64,000 nt of DNA from the NCBI GenBank assembly GCA_022606425.2, contig JAHDVF020001252.1, positions 1,364,001-1,428,000 of the forward strand, written 5' to 3'. The position numbers and the translations under genes are program-made. Source of the stretch: Lepidostoma basale. Taxonomy: Eukaryota; Arthropoda; Insecta; Trichoptera; Lepidostomatidae. Below, one piece after another: positions 36,006 to 46,216 of the stretch; the first letter of the stretch is position 1, and each line of letters begins with the position of its first letter. The notes under the pieces are model-generated. The model was not told the DNA's origin, did not search any database, and saw only the letters and a list, made by a program, of their open reading frames with translations.

Positions 36006-36645
36006 ATTAATTGTAGTTGGGTTACAGTGTTGTAAATTTAGTAGTTGAAGTGTCATAGTGTATCGGCCAAAACAATGGACTAAAAAAATACAAAATATGA
36101 ATGTGCAAATATACTACGAAGCGTATAAAAATTAAATATATGAAAATGAATTTGAGAGCTCTCTGTATCTGCAGCAGTACAGTAGCGGCGCGAGGGGAGG
36201 AGAAACTTTGATAACTGCATTAAAAATACACCCACCCCGTTACTAGCTCGCCGTGTTATAAATTCACAAACTTTAATGACTCCTTTATTGGGCACAAATT
36301 CACTTCCCACCCCTTTCTTTGTTGAAATACGTTCAATAGAAATGGGGAAATACTTTGTCGGGGAAGATAAAAATTACAGATTTTATTTACCTTCCAGACA
36401 GAGATAAGCTATTGTAATAAGATCTCGCTTACTAGATAAAACCTATTTTTAATCAGAATGCTATCAATAATTCCTTGTGTGAAAAGCAAGGTGATTAAAG
36501 ATTAATCAATCAAAATTTATCGTGAAAGTAAAAAAAAAAATGGCACATGTATTTTATTGAATTAATTGTTACACATTTGAATAAAAACAATTAAAAAAAA
36601 TTCTTAATGAAGCGCTCACTTTGTTGTTAAACATTTTAAAAATAT
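36006..36645. other. No supported gene
   Basis: AT-rich with a mixed patch near 36170-36250. A 76-codon minus frame has no motif. Confidence 0.35.
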
Positions 36646-36649
36646 AAAA

Positions 36650-36990
36650 TACATTAAAAAACTTTGTATTTAACCACAGTATGGTTATTAGAATTGAGGC
36701 ATCAATTAACCTAACCATACCGTGGTTAAATTAAAAGTATTTAAATAGTCCATTGTTTTGGCCAAAACACTATGATACTTTAACATTATAACCTGTTAAA
36801 TAAAAAAAAACTAATTTATTTGTAAAACAATTGTATTTTTATTTTACGCGATAGCTGTTTCGTCAATCTATATTGACATCATCAGGTGTTACAATAATAT
36901 ATCAAATGTCATTTGTTTTATTACAATAATATATCAAATGTCATCATAGTTTTTTAATTTAACAGTTTATTATATAATTTTTTTTATTGA
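36650..36990. repeat. Foldback remnants with group A hammerhead-like motif
   Basis: 36670-36732 is an inverted pair (TTTAACCACAGTATGGTTA and its near complement). Minus motif 36850-36885: CTGATGA, T, perfect 6-bp stem GTCAAT/ATTGAC with ATAG loop, GAAA, ACAGCTAT (one base off the ACAGCTGT palindrome), C. Confidence 0.65.
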
Positions 36991-37023
36991 TTTCATATTT
37001 TTTTATTGATAACTTTTAGATTA

Positions 37024-37340
37024 GAAGATTAACCTAAAGCGTTAACACTGTGGAATTCCACAGTGTCATTTTTTTTTATGAATTAAAACACTGTTTTTTC
37101 CACTTTTAAATTTGATTTTTCTCGACATGTTTCGAAGGCTTTGATCATCGGGAGAATGATGTGAACTAACCAAAATTATAACCAAATGAGTGCAAGAGCC
37201 TAGAAACATATATAACATGTGTTAGTTAACTTAGACAGATACAAATATCAATGCGTTAAATTTGGAAAAGGAACTTTGATGGAAGTTTTAAGTTGAGGAT
37301 AAAACGCCCTCCTAACAGTGTTTTAATTCATATAAAAATC
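37024..37340. repeat. Foldback group B with ~150-bp loop
   Basis: ATGAATTAAAACACTGTT (37079) pairs with its complement at 37315. CACTGTGGAATTCCACAGTG is a perfect 20-base palindrome at about 37044. Minus motif 37124-37151: CCGATGA, T, weak stem, GAAA, ACATGT, C. Confidence 0.65.
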
Positions 37341-37349
37341 ATAAGTATA

Positions 37350-37512
37350 ATTGCACTGGGTATATTAACACCTTATTTCACTTAACGTGTTTATCAATGT
37401 ACACTTTTTATTAACTGTTAAAATTGCGTACATTGATAGAGGTTATGTTATAACCGAAATATTTATGTGTTAAGTGAAATAAAGTGTTGTAATACAAAGT
37501 GTAATTATATTT
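37350..37512. repeat. Foldback relative of the 10655 element
   Basis: TTATTTCACTTAAC pairs with GTTAAGTGAAATAA; the centre retains GGTTAT/ATAACC and GAAATAT, a decayed motif. Confidence 0.5.
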
Positions 37513-37612
37513 ATTCAAATGTGAATCGACAACACAAAGTGAAGGCGAATATATCATAGAAGAAAATTGTTTTACCATTATATTGTATTGCAAATATTGA
37601 AAAAGAAAAATA

Positions 37613-37910
37613 ATCAACTAACAAACTATCACGCCGTTTATCCGGAGGGGTAGGCAGAATTGATGAACTGCCATAATGCTATGTCCTGATATACCTCTCT
37701 AGTTTCTTCGACATTGATACATCGTAACATGTACGTTCGTCGATTTTTCCGACTTGGAATGTGGTCACCTTTTTGTATTTGATTCATTTGGTCATGCAAT
37801 GCAATAAGGAAACTTGGTATTCCACGGCTTCTCTTTACTGCTTGTATACAATATTTGAACCATTTTTCTTTCGTCCATTCGTTCCGTATGTTCAAACCAT
37901 CTCAGATATA
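37613..37910 (-). mobile_element. LINE-3 3' end
   Basis: An 85-codon open stretch on the minus strand: RNEWTKEKWFKYCIQAVKRS, IALHDQMNQIQKGDH, RKNRRTYMLRCINVEETREV, YPSG. Its order matches LINE-T's final exon-like block. Confidence 0.65.
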
Positions 37911-38010
37911 ATTTTTTAACTGTCGAATGAATAGTTTCATTACTTATGAAGAGCGAGAGATGGTTGCTTCATCAATTATAAATCAAATCAATTTATTTTC
38001 TCAGAAGATA

Positions 38011-39285
38011 AAGGGTGTCTCATATTGTTTTTCGTTTTTTGTTTGACCGTTACGCGCCAAACAAAGATAGTGAGGGGATGGGAATAGTCTCAAACGCTTG
38101 GCAGGCTTGTTTAGTTTAGTAGTAATGGATAGCTTCACAGGACTGCAGCGCGTATTTTTCATGCGAGCGTTTTATAAAAACAACGATTCCTACACTATTG
38201 TTCGACGTCTCTACAGGACACATTTTCATTTAACCACTATGAGAAATGTGCCAAGTGCGAATTTTATCAAACATTGGGTGCGCAAGTTTGAACAGACTGG
38301 GAAGACAATGCCGGGTAAATCAACTGGGCGCAAAAGGACATCGAGGACGAGCACGAATGCCGACCGCACTACGTTTGCGCGCAGCTTCTCTAAATTTGAA
38401 CAAATCCACGGTTCATCGCATTATTTGCAAAGATTTGCATTTTCACGCCTATAAAATAGTAATTGTTCAAGAAATGAAGCCTGATGATCCTACTAAATGA
38501 GTCGAATTCTGGAGGACGATGAAAAATCATTTTAAGAGTTTCAATAACATATGGTTCTCCGATGAATCGAATTTTCACATCAACAACCACGCGAATAAAC
38601 AAAATTGCAGATACTGGACTTCCGACAATCCGCTAGAACTGCATCAGCAATCATTACACTCGCTGAAAGTTGTCGTTTGGGCTGCCATATCAAGGCAAGA
38701 AATTATCGGCCCTTACTTTTTTGAAGATGACCGTGGTCGCGCTCAGACAGTTAATTCTGATCGATATTGCCATATGATCAGGACTTTTCTGGCTACAAAA
38801 ATGCAAAATCAGATCGGCTACAACCTCAACACATTGTTCCAACAAGATGAAGCCACTTCTCATGTTACAAATGCCTCCCTAGCTGCGCTTCACGAATTAT
38901 TCCCTGAAAGAGTAATAAGTCGCCGAGGAGACATTTCCTGGCCACCGAGGAGCCCAGATTTAACGCCTGCTGATTTTTTCCTATGGGGCTACTTAAAAAG
39001 TAAAGTTTACAACCCATTGCCACCCAACCTGGATGTTTTAAAGCAAAGAATCACAGACGAAATTAACGATATTCCAAGAGCGATGGTCGAGCGAGTGATT
39101 GTAAATTTTAGTGCCAGGCTAAATGAGTGTGAAGAAGTGGATGGTGCGCACTTACAAATGTTTATTTTTCATAAATAAAAATTTAAAACCTGCTCTTTAA
39201 TTTAACAGTAATTGCAACAAGTTTGAACGAATTCTGGTGTTTTATTTTTAAGTATCAAAAACGAAAAACAATCTGAAACACCCTT
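38011..39285 (+). mobile_element. Tc1/mariner-superfamily element, DD41D (rosa-like)
   Basis: 1275 bp, TA on both sides (38009-38010 and 39286-39287). Terminal repeats AAGGGTGTYTCANATTGTTT continue to about 30 bases with two or three mismatches. Encodes one transposase with two lesions. Confidence 0.85.
38125..39178 (+). pseudogene. DD41D transposase, one frameshift and one nonsense codon
   Basis: N-terminal part from ATG 38125 (MDSFTGLQRVFFMRAFYKNN; FIKHWVRKFEQTGKTMPGK) is in one frame. It shifts near 38330-38390 into a second frame (STVHRIICKDLHFHAYKI). That frame has an in-frame TGA at 38498-38500 and then stays open for 219 codons. Catalytic residues: Asp in IWFSDESNFHINN, Asp in LFQQDEATSHV, and 41 residues later Asp in TPADFFLWG. 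A 41-residue gap is the rosa/DD41D spacing. Otherwise complete to the stop at 39178, so it is a young pseudogene. Confidence 0.8.
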
Positions 39286-39331
39286 TATTACAAACAACAA
39301 TTTTAAGGAACGCATGAGAGATGGTTCGAGA

Positions 39332-39590
39332 TTAGGAATACAAGATATTCTCCAAAGTCAAGAGTATTTGTCTTCTGAACGTACTTTCACGAATATGAAA
39401 GACGTCTATCTCCGAAACGATCATGTTCAGCAGTTTGATTGCTCTCCCCACCGGCATCACCAGAGGCAGATTGGTTCTGAATGCTAGGAGATAAAACAGT
39501 TTGTGCTGACGTTGTCGAAGATAACCATCTGGAACATAAAGATGGATAACCTCCAAGATAACGGAGTTCTCAAAGAATCCCCTGATAAGT
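39332..39590 (-). mobile_element. LINE 3' end (VMPVGRA family)
   Basis: Minus frame: LYVPDGYLRQRQHKLFYLLA, RTNLPLVMPVGRAIKLLN. It matches the plus-strand copy at 52818-53100, the typical last block of a non-LTR polyprotein. Confidence 0.65.
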
Positions 39591-39594
39591 CTGA

Positions 39595-39755
39595 TGAAGC
39601 AATCATCTCTCTTATTTTGTCGTTCGATATTCTATCATATATCGTTTTCCCGCTCATTTTCCTAAGAGATCTCATTTCTATGGCATTAATACTACTTCAC
39701 TACATCATTGTATAAAATGGAGTTCTAGTGCCAACCCTTACGTATGGAAGATAAC
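39595..39755. mobile_element. LINE-G fragments, inverted joint
   Basis: 39600-39690 on the minus strand encodes MRSLRKMSGKTIYDRISND. 39715-39755 on the plus strand reads NGVLVPTLTYG. The two pieces of one LINE family sit in opposite orientation. Confidence 0.45.
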
Positions 39756-40235
39756 CTTAGAGCTTTAAAAAGAAGAATGAATATGAAAACATTGAAACAA
39801 AATATATATTTTCTTCAAGAATCTCACCATGATTTACCTTCCGTAAATCCCTTTCTACATCAAAGCACTGCAAGTGTGCTCATCCCGCCCACGAAGCCGC
39901 TGCGTCCCGGTCCCACGTAGTCGGGAGATTTTCCCCTGGAAGGAAGTTAGAACATAAAGATAATCCGGTTGGCAGTTTAACCGTCTTCCGCCTCCGCCCC
40001 GTAGCCCACTGACACGCTTTACTTCCGTTATCAACTACCCTTTGTTACTCTTATTATAAAAAATTAAAATCGTCATCAACGTTTCCAGGAAGTCGTTGTA
40101 TTTATTAAGGCTTTGGAATTGTGTCAACATTTTATGCGCCTCATAATTTTATGACGTTCTGTAAAAATAGTGGGAATTTATATATACAATAAACATTTTG
40201 TGTAAACTGATATAAATAAAAGAAATAAATTAACT
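39756..40235. other. No supported gene
   Basis: Mixed composition, with a GC-rich patch at 39890-40030. No motif. Confidence 0.35.
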
Positions 40236-40555
40236 AAACTAATTAACTATCCACCACGCCGTCAACCCGAAGGGGTAGGCAAAAATAATGAACTATCACA
40301 CGTTTCACACTCAACAATCGTAAATCATATCATGCACGCGCGTCGATTTCTCTGACTCCTCACGTGACCAACTTTCAATATTTGATTTTTTTGATCGTGC
40401 CACGTTTTCCTCAGTTTTCCTCTATTTCTTGTTCCATTTACACCGTAAACATATTCTTTTTTACAATTCTTTCAAAACCATCTTAATTATCATTTCGTTA
40501 TTTTGTTCATAACACCATCATTCGCACCGCATTCACTTCTTATATTTTATTTTTA
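40236..40555 (-). mobile_element. LINE-T 3' end
   Basis: Tail complement ACTAACTATCCACCACGCCG then the C-terminal block up to the SNENIRSECG region. Diverged and with a deletion in the middle. Confidence 0.6.
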
Positions 40556-40562
40556 TAGTACA

Positions 40563-40735
40563 ATTGTATTTTCAGCTATTATAAAGTAGCTAATCTATCA
40601 CCGTTTTATTTTCACAAGAATTATTATACACTAGACCAATGACAGTGTGACAATCGCACGGCCATCGCTGGGAATCGAACCCAGAACCTTCGGTATGCCA
40701 GTCAAAGCTCTTACCACTCTTCCACGAAGGTCGTC
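40563..40735 (-). mobile_element. SINE-A between two LINE-T pieces
   Basis: B box GGTTCGATTCCCAGCGATGG and A-box region are readable. Its head abuts LINE-T sequence (CCTCTATTTCTAGTTCC) and its tail abuts another LINE-T piece. Confidence 0.7.
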
Positions 40736-41005
40736 CTCTATTTCTAGTTCCATTTACATCGTGAATATTGACTTTTTTACCATTCTTTCTCCATTCATTA
40801 TTTCAATGTGTCTAAACCATCTTATTGATCCTTTCATTTTTTGTTCATAACACCATCATTCGCAACGTATTCACTTCTTATATTTTCATTCGACACTCTA
40901 TCTTTCACTGATTACCACACATTCATCTAAGGGGTCTCATTTCCACTGCATTTATACTAATTTCATCATTCTTTTGCCAATTCCTTGCTTTGCTTCCATA
41001 CAGGA
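40736..41005 (-). mobile_element. LINE-T internal fragment
   Basis: Covers the block from AWNWQ... back through SVYDRVSNEN to GTRNRG, overlapping in content with 40236-40555 but clearly diverged from it. Confidence 0.6.
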
Positions 41006-41011
41006 TAGAAT

Positions 41012-41330
41012 AACCAACAACGAAATAAGAAAGAAATGTAAAGCAGATTATTATATCATAAGTAAAATAAAAATCCTTCAGATGGTTCTTACATATGGAA
41101 CGATTCGACGAGAGAAAAATGGTTAAAAAGTTGTATACAAGCAGTGCGAATGGAAATAGAAGCCATGGAAGACCAAGGGAAAAGTGGCATGGCCAAATTA
41201 ATCAAATACTAAAAGGCGAACAATTGACGAGCGTACATGTTACGATGTATGAATATAGGGAAAGCTCGAGAGGTTTGTAAGGACAGAGCAGTTTGGCGGT
41301 CCATTCTCTCTACCTACTTCTCCAACAAGT
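41012..41330 (+). mobile_element. LINE-3 3' end, tail lost
   Basis: MERFDERKMVKKLYTSSANG, RSHGRPREKWHGQINQILKG and a degraded final block (GGTCCATTCTCTCTACCTAC). Confidence 0.6.
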
Positions 41331-41359
41331 TAATAAGTTGATGAATTAATTCAGATTTA

Positions 41360-41580
41360 TTAGTTCCTGAAAATGATGTAAAACTCTATGTTAAATAATT
41401 AATACGAATGAAAACGTATGTTTTATATATGTTAAATTATATAATATTTTATGCGAATGACATATTTCGCCTTCCTTGATAATCCATTCGAATGGCAAAA
41501 AGGTCATTCCCATTAAATATTATAAAACTTATGGAAAACAGACGTTTTCATTGGATTAACAATTAGTTAACTTATGAGTA
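41360..41580. repeat. Foldback group E
   Basis: Arms AATACGAATGAAAACGTATG and GGAAAACAGACGTTTTCATT. The centre keeps GACATATTTCGCCTTCCTTG, the decayed motif. Confidence 0.6.
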
Positions 41581-41799
41581 ACGGCGATAGATGGCACTTT
41601 TAGATACCAAACGTAAATTATTCAATGTGCAGTAAACAATATGGCAAAAGATATAATTTTGTTACGCCGTTATGCTGTGGAATAATACATAATTTTTTGT
41701 GTGTTTTTTTTAAACATAAATGTAATTTTTAGATATTTCAAAGTGCACATCTGAAAATCTTTTTTATAAAAAGTATAGAGTTTACAGCTTATTACTTTT

Positions 41800-41995
41800 T
41801 CAAAAATAATCTATCACAAATTCCTCAAACTGTGTTTGAAATTAAATAGAAATATTAGGATTCACACAAAAAATAATAAATGTATAATAATTAGGAACAA
41901 GTATTCCGAGACAGATATTCCGTAAATATTTTTTGTTTAATACCATTGTCCAAAACTCTGTCAAACAACTTTCTTAATAATAAAAATAATGGATC
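41800..41995 (+). repeat. Dispersed repeat DR2, copy 1
   Basis: Shares CTCAAACTGTGT, AAATATTA and CTCTGTCAAACAACT, in order, with 63630-63800. Poorly conserved. Confidence 0.4.
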
Positions 41996-42696
41996 GCTAA
42001 CGCTGTTTCTATACGTACAATAAATAAAGGACTTTTGAAATAATGATAAAAAAGTGTGCGATAGTGATGTGAATGAAACCCCTAATAAGAGGAAACAGCT
42101 TAAGCACGGTTCGACGAAATAATCCCTAAAGTATGAGATTAAATATCACATGATTCGTCACACAAAAACATCGACATCGTTATGACAACAATAATGGATG
42201 GATCGTAAACACGTGTCTGTAGAAAACGTGTGAAATTTATAGAAAATACGTTACGATCAAACGTTTCAATTTAGAACATCGTCTATATAAGAAATTTAAA
42301 AAAACAATGACAACGATACGCGTAGTTGTATAATTCCAATGTTTAAATAATTATTTTCTCTGCCCACTCCTTTAAACAAATTGGATTATGGTGAGTTTAG
42401 TTAAATTTAAAGAAAGACATATGTGGTCATCTTGGTAAGAAGTTCCTCCACAGTTCTCAAGCCGATTTTGTCTGAAAATTTTCTGCAGCGAATATTTGTC
42501 TGCTGCATACGAGATATTATTCGATCATTTCTGTGATCAAAAGATCGCTTCGCTAGTTTTTTTATCCAAGAGATTGGTTTGTAGTAAAGTATAAATTTTT
42601 TGCTGGTTACTGAGATGCCACTTGGGCTTTTAATGTACTAACTTCCCGTTGCTTTCCACATTTGTAACCCAATTATTGTACACAACATTACGACTA
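41996..42696. other. No recognisable feature
   Basis: AT-rich. Nothing assignable. Confidence 0.4.
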
Positions 42697-42862
42697 TTGA
42701 TTCTCATGACGTGTGACAAATAGCCAAACAATCCCCTTTTTATTGTCACGTATACACCAGACCAAAGACAGTGTAACAATCACACTGCCATCGCCGGGAA
42801 TCGAACCCGGGACCTTCGGTGTGGCAATCATAGATTTTATCAGTCTGCCACGAAGATCGTCC
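42697..42862 (-). mobile_element. SINE-A
   Basis: Minus copy with an intact B box (GGTTCGATTCCCGGCGATGG), the ACAGTGT body and a decayed A box. Confidence 0.75.
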
Positions 42863-43481
42863 CCAAGAAGGTAAAATGAAGATCGCCCCAAGAAGATGAA
42901 GCAGTGGTAACGAAAATCTCAAATAAAAAAAATAAAAATATTTTTCTGACGATATTATCGGTATCAGACTTTTGCTTCGCTTTTTCTTTTAAGGGCTTCG
43001 GAGCTGCTTTAGGTATCGGTCAAGATGTTCTGAATATTTTTAAATATGATTAACTTTAAAAAATGGGTGAAAACTTTTTCACGTTATTAAGCTTTTTTAT
43101 ACTATCTATCATATTAGCATTTTAATATAAAATAATCAAACGATCATGAATATTCAGTGATCTTATATAGTCGTATGTAAAAAAATACAATCTGTATTAT
43201 TTATTGTGCTGGAGAGTATCTTTTGAAAATTTAAAACATAAAATCTAGTATTCTTCCTTAAAGTAGTGTTCCAACACGTATTATCATATCGATAAAGTAC
43301 ATTAAAAATTATACAAACCAATCAATACTACCGTACATCATAAACAGGTTTATGTAACTTTTTAGCAAATTAAACAAAAACAAAAAGTAATTACACTATT
43401 TAAATTTATGATATTCAGAAATAATTAGTTAATTAATTACTTCTATATTCGCCATAACTTTGTGTTGTAGATGTTAAATGT
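42863..43481. other. No recognisable feature
   Basis: AT-rich. Nothing assignable. Confidence 0.4.
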
Positions 43482-43765
43482 TGCTTTTTTATATACTTAG
43501 TATACAACACTCACTTAATTAAAAAATAAAACATAAATACCAAACATGTTCCGGACACACAAGCCCTTAAAAAAATATTAAATATTACAAAAAAATTGTC
43601 AAAACTGACCATATTTGTGAAAATAATTATTTTATTTTATATGCATATTTATATAATATATTTGATGAAGGGTTTGTGTGTTCGAAACATGTTTGGTATT
43701 TATTTTTTATTGTTTTATTAAAGTAAGTGTTTTATACTATCTATATAAAAAAGAAACATTAGTTA
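43482..43765. repeat. Foldback group B
   Basis: Arms of about 80 bases (TATACAACACTCACTTAATT and near complement). Plus motif 43662-43693: TTGATGA, A, weak stem around GGGTTTGTGTGTTC, GAAA, ACATGT, T. Confidence 0.7.
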
Positions 43766-43959
43766 ATTAATTAATTATAACAAGTGCACAGTTTTATTAC
43801 CTCCCAATTGTAAGACATTTTTCGCACTCTATATAATTTCAATATATAAAATAATGGGAAATGGGGAACAAAACATATATTAAAGTGTAATAATTTTAAT
43901 TTTTTGGCAGAATATATATAATTTAAGATTAAATCGTTAACATTGTGGAATTCCACTGT

Positions 43960-44205
43960 AATGGTCCTTAGAATTGAATTAAGAAAACTGCTTTTATTCC
44001 ACTTTTATTTTTTAAATAATTTTTATAAAACTAAAGTTTCAATATAAAAATATTTTTAGTAAATAAGAGTTAAGTTATATTGTATATTTACACATGAAGA
44101 TGGAGGTCACCTCCGAAACATGTTGTGTTTTTATTTTATAAAAATATTTAATTAATAAAAGTGGAATAAAAACAGTGTTGTTAAGTCAATTCTAAGGTGA
44201 TACAT
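43960..44205. repeat. Foldback group B
   Basis: Outer arms AACTGCTTTTATTCCACTTTT and complement. Plus motif 44094-44124: ATGAAGA (first base changed), T, perfect stem GGAGG/CCTCC with TCA loop, GAAA, ACATGT, T. Confidence 0.75.
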
Positions 44206-44244
44206 AAACACCATTTTAAAACTAACTACTTCTTTTTTTAAATG

Positions 44245-44755
44245 TACAACATTTGAGCTAGCCTGTTTTTAATGTCTTTGAAGTGACATGTTTTTTGTAA
44301 TTGTCTATTGTCATTTTTGTGGGTCGTATATAGTTTTGTTAATTATATTCTATAGTTTAGGTCCAAGGTAGTAGACATGTCTTTGTGCATACGAAGTTTT
44401 AATCTTTGGTACATCATGGCAATATTTGTTGCGAGTGATGTACGTTTGTTGTCCTTTTTGTGTCTGTCGGTGTCCTTATAACAGTGCACGGCTATATTCC
44501 TTGTATAATTCATCGTATAGTTGGTCAGAAGGGTAAATATATGTTTTTTTGTTAATGATTCTAAATATTGTCTTTTGGGCTACAATAAATGGGTTATGTG
44601 TAGTTATTATAGTCCTTCCTTCTTTATTAAATTGTAGTTTAGTATGCATGAACACATAATATACGATTTTAGGTGTGATTGTGGGTAATGTATATATTAT
44701 TTTAAAATGTGTTAATAAGGCTTCTGATTCTCTTGGAGACAGCTTCAATTTGATC
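44245..44755 (-). mobile_element. LINE 3' end, jockey/CR1-like
   Basis: A 90-codon minus frame reads KIVYYVFMHTKLQFNKEGRT, AQKTIFRIINKKTYIYPSDQ, LYDELY, the characteristic AQK..R.I..K...P...L block of jockey-type RT C-termini. Downstream RDTDRHKKDNKRTS, SLATNIAMMYQRL continue in other frames. Confidence 0.65.
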
Positions 44756-44774
44756 TCTTCATCTTAATTGATCG

Positions 44775-45180
44775 TCTAAAACAGTGGTTTCCATACTTTT
44801 TTGTCCCGTGGACTCCTTGATGATTTTTTTTATTTTTTGCAGACCTCCTACTTTCGTAATATTGTTTTTCACTTAAAAAAATTGTGAAACATTTTTATTA
44901 TTATTGAAATTACTTTATTAATTATAATGGATTCTTTGGCGATCTTTTTTTTAGCTCATCAGCGACCTCAGCGACAATTTTACTGACCGGAAGTCGCTGT
45001 TGAGCTAAAAGAAAAAAAAAGACGTCGCCGATTTCGACCGGTGGATTTTCTCGAATGAGCTAAAAAAAAGGGTCGAAAACGGAAAATACCAGGAACCCCC
45101 AAATCAACTTTAATTTTCTGCGGACTCCCTGAAACATCCCAGGAACCCCTGAGGGTCCGTACGGACCACTTGTTTTTTTA
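44775..45180. mobile_element. Possible hAT-type non-autonomous remnant
   Basis: Starts CAGTGGTTTCCATACTTTTT and ends near GGGTCCGTACGGACCACTTG. This resembles the terminal style of hAT MITEs, with CCCGTGGACTCC and GGAACCCC near the ends. The right end is damaged and no 8-bp duplication can be confirmed. Confidence 0.3.
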
Positions 45181-45441
45181 TTTTTTTTAATGTCAAAAGT
45201 TTTGTTTTTATGTAAAGTCAAATTTGTCCATATCTCACTGTTTATAAGTAATTTGAAAAAAAAAAAGTAAATGGAAAGAATCGAGCCCAAACCCCTCCAG
45301 CGAATTAGGATATCTAAGATTGATAACGTCCCCCTGGTGGACGCCGATCTGGTATTCCGTGCAAAGCCATGTATGGAATTTTTGTGGGATCGATAGTTCA
45401 GAGATTTTTTACCAGTACTGTCAACGATGTCGTCTCCATCT

Positions 45442-45840
45442 GATCACATGCTTAACCTAGCAGACCTCTCCAATTGTGGTGGTCTTTACACGATCAAACA
45501 GAGTCCCTCCAGCAAGAGCACATAGTGTTCTTATTTCCGTTGTTCTCAGCATACTTCTAGTCTTGACAGTATCCACCCTCGCCTCAATGCCACATGTGAG
45601 CAGGTCGCAAACAGGTCTGTAGATTCGTACCTTGCTCTCTGTACTCATATCTCTTTTCCTCCATTTGAGATCTCTCAAGCAGCCCGTCACAACTGTAGTT
45701 TTATCTACCTGAGGCCTTACTTCTCTGGGGAGGTCATCAAAGTTGAGCATTTCACTCCCAGGATATCTAAACTGGGTTACTTGTATTGACTCATCACATA
45801 CTGAGATTTCACACTCTAGTGGGTCTTTGTAGAATGTGGT
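45442..45840 (-). mobile_element. LINE RT C-terminal fragment
   Basis: 97-codon minus frame: VDKTTVVTGCLRDLKWRKRD, ESKVRIYRPVCDLLTCGIEA, MLRTTEIRTLCALAGGTLFD. Same family as the plus copy at 49950-50830 (KASAVSDCLKEIIRKNKY). Confidence 0.6.
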
Positions 45841-45929
45841 AGACTTTTGTTTTTGCTATGAAGTTAATCATGTTATACTTTGGGTTGTTTAAAAACCATA
45901 CATTTTATTACCTAGAAAATGCATTACAA

Positions 45930-45957
45930 TTCTCGTGTTTTTCTTTTGTAGATAAAC
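45930..45957 (+). promoter_or_regulatory. Likely 5'-UTR splice acceptor before the P450 start codon
   Basis: A pyrimidine tract (TCTCGTGTTTTTCTTTTGTAG) ends at 45951, six bases before the ATG (exon starts at 45952). It implies an upstream non-coding exon, which I could not locate. Confidence 0.45.
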
Positions 45958-46216
45958 ATGGAGCGTGTGATCATGGAATACGTTCTTCCGACTATCTCCG
46001 CCAATTGGGTGTCTCTGACCTTGCTGGCTTTGGTTTATTTACTCTACTCGCTGATGACATCAAGTTTCACTTACTTTAGAGATATTGGCCTCCCTTTCCT
46101 GAAGCCGGGGCCGTTGGGGGGAACTCCAGCGGGAACATCTCTTATATTAGGGAAAATATCTTTCCATGAGTTCAATAAGCAAAATTATGAATATTTAAAT
46201 AAATATCCTGTTGCAG
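45958..46216 (+). CDS. P450 exon 1
   Basis: Residues 1-86 plus the first base of codon 87. Holds the membrane anchor and proline hinge. Donor GCAG|GTTTGT. Confidence 0.9.

Noticed and set aside
44476..44748. Host gene fragment of 90 codons
   Set aside because: The AQK...R.I..K...P...L block is the standard end of jockey-type reverse transcriptases.
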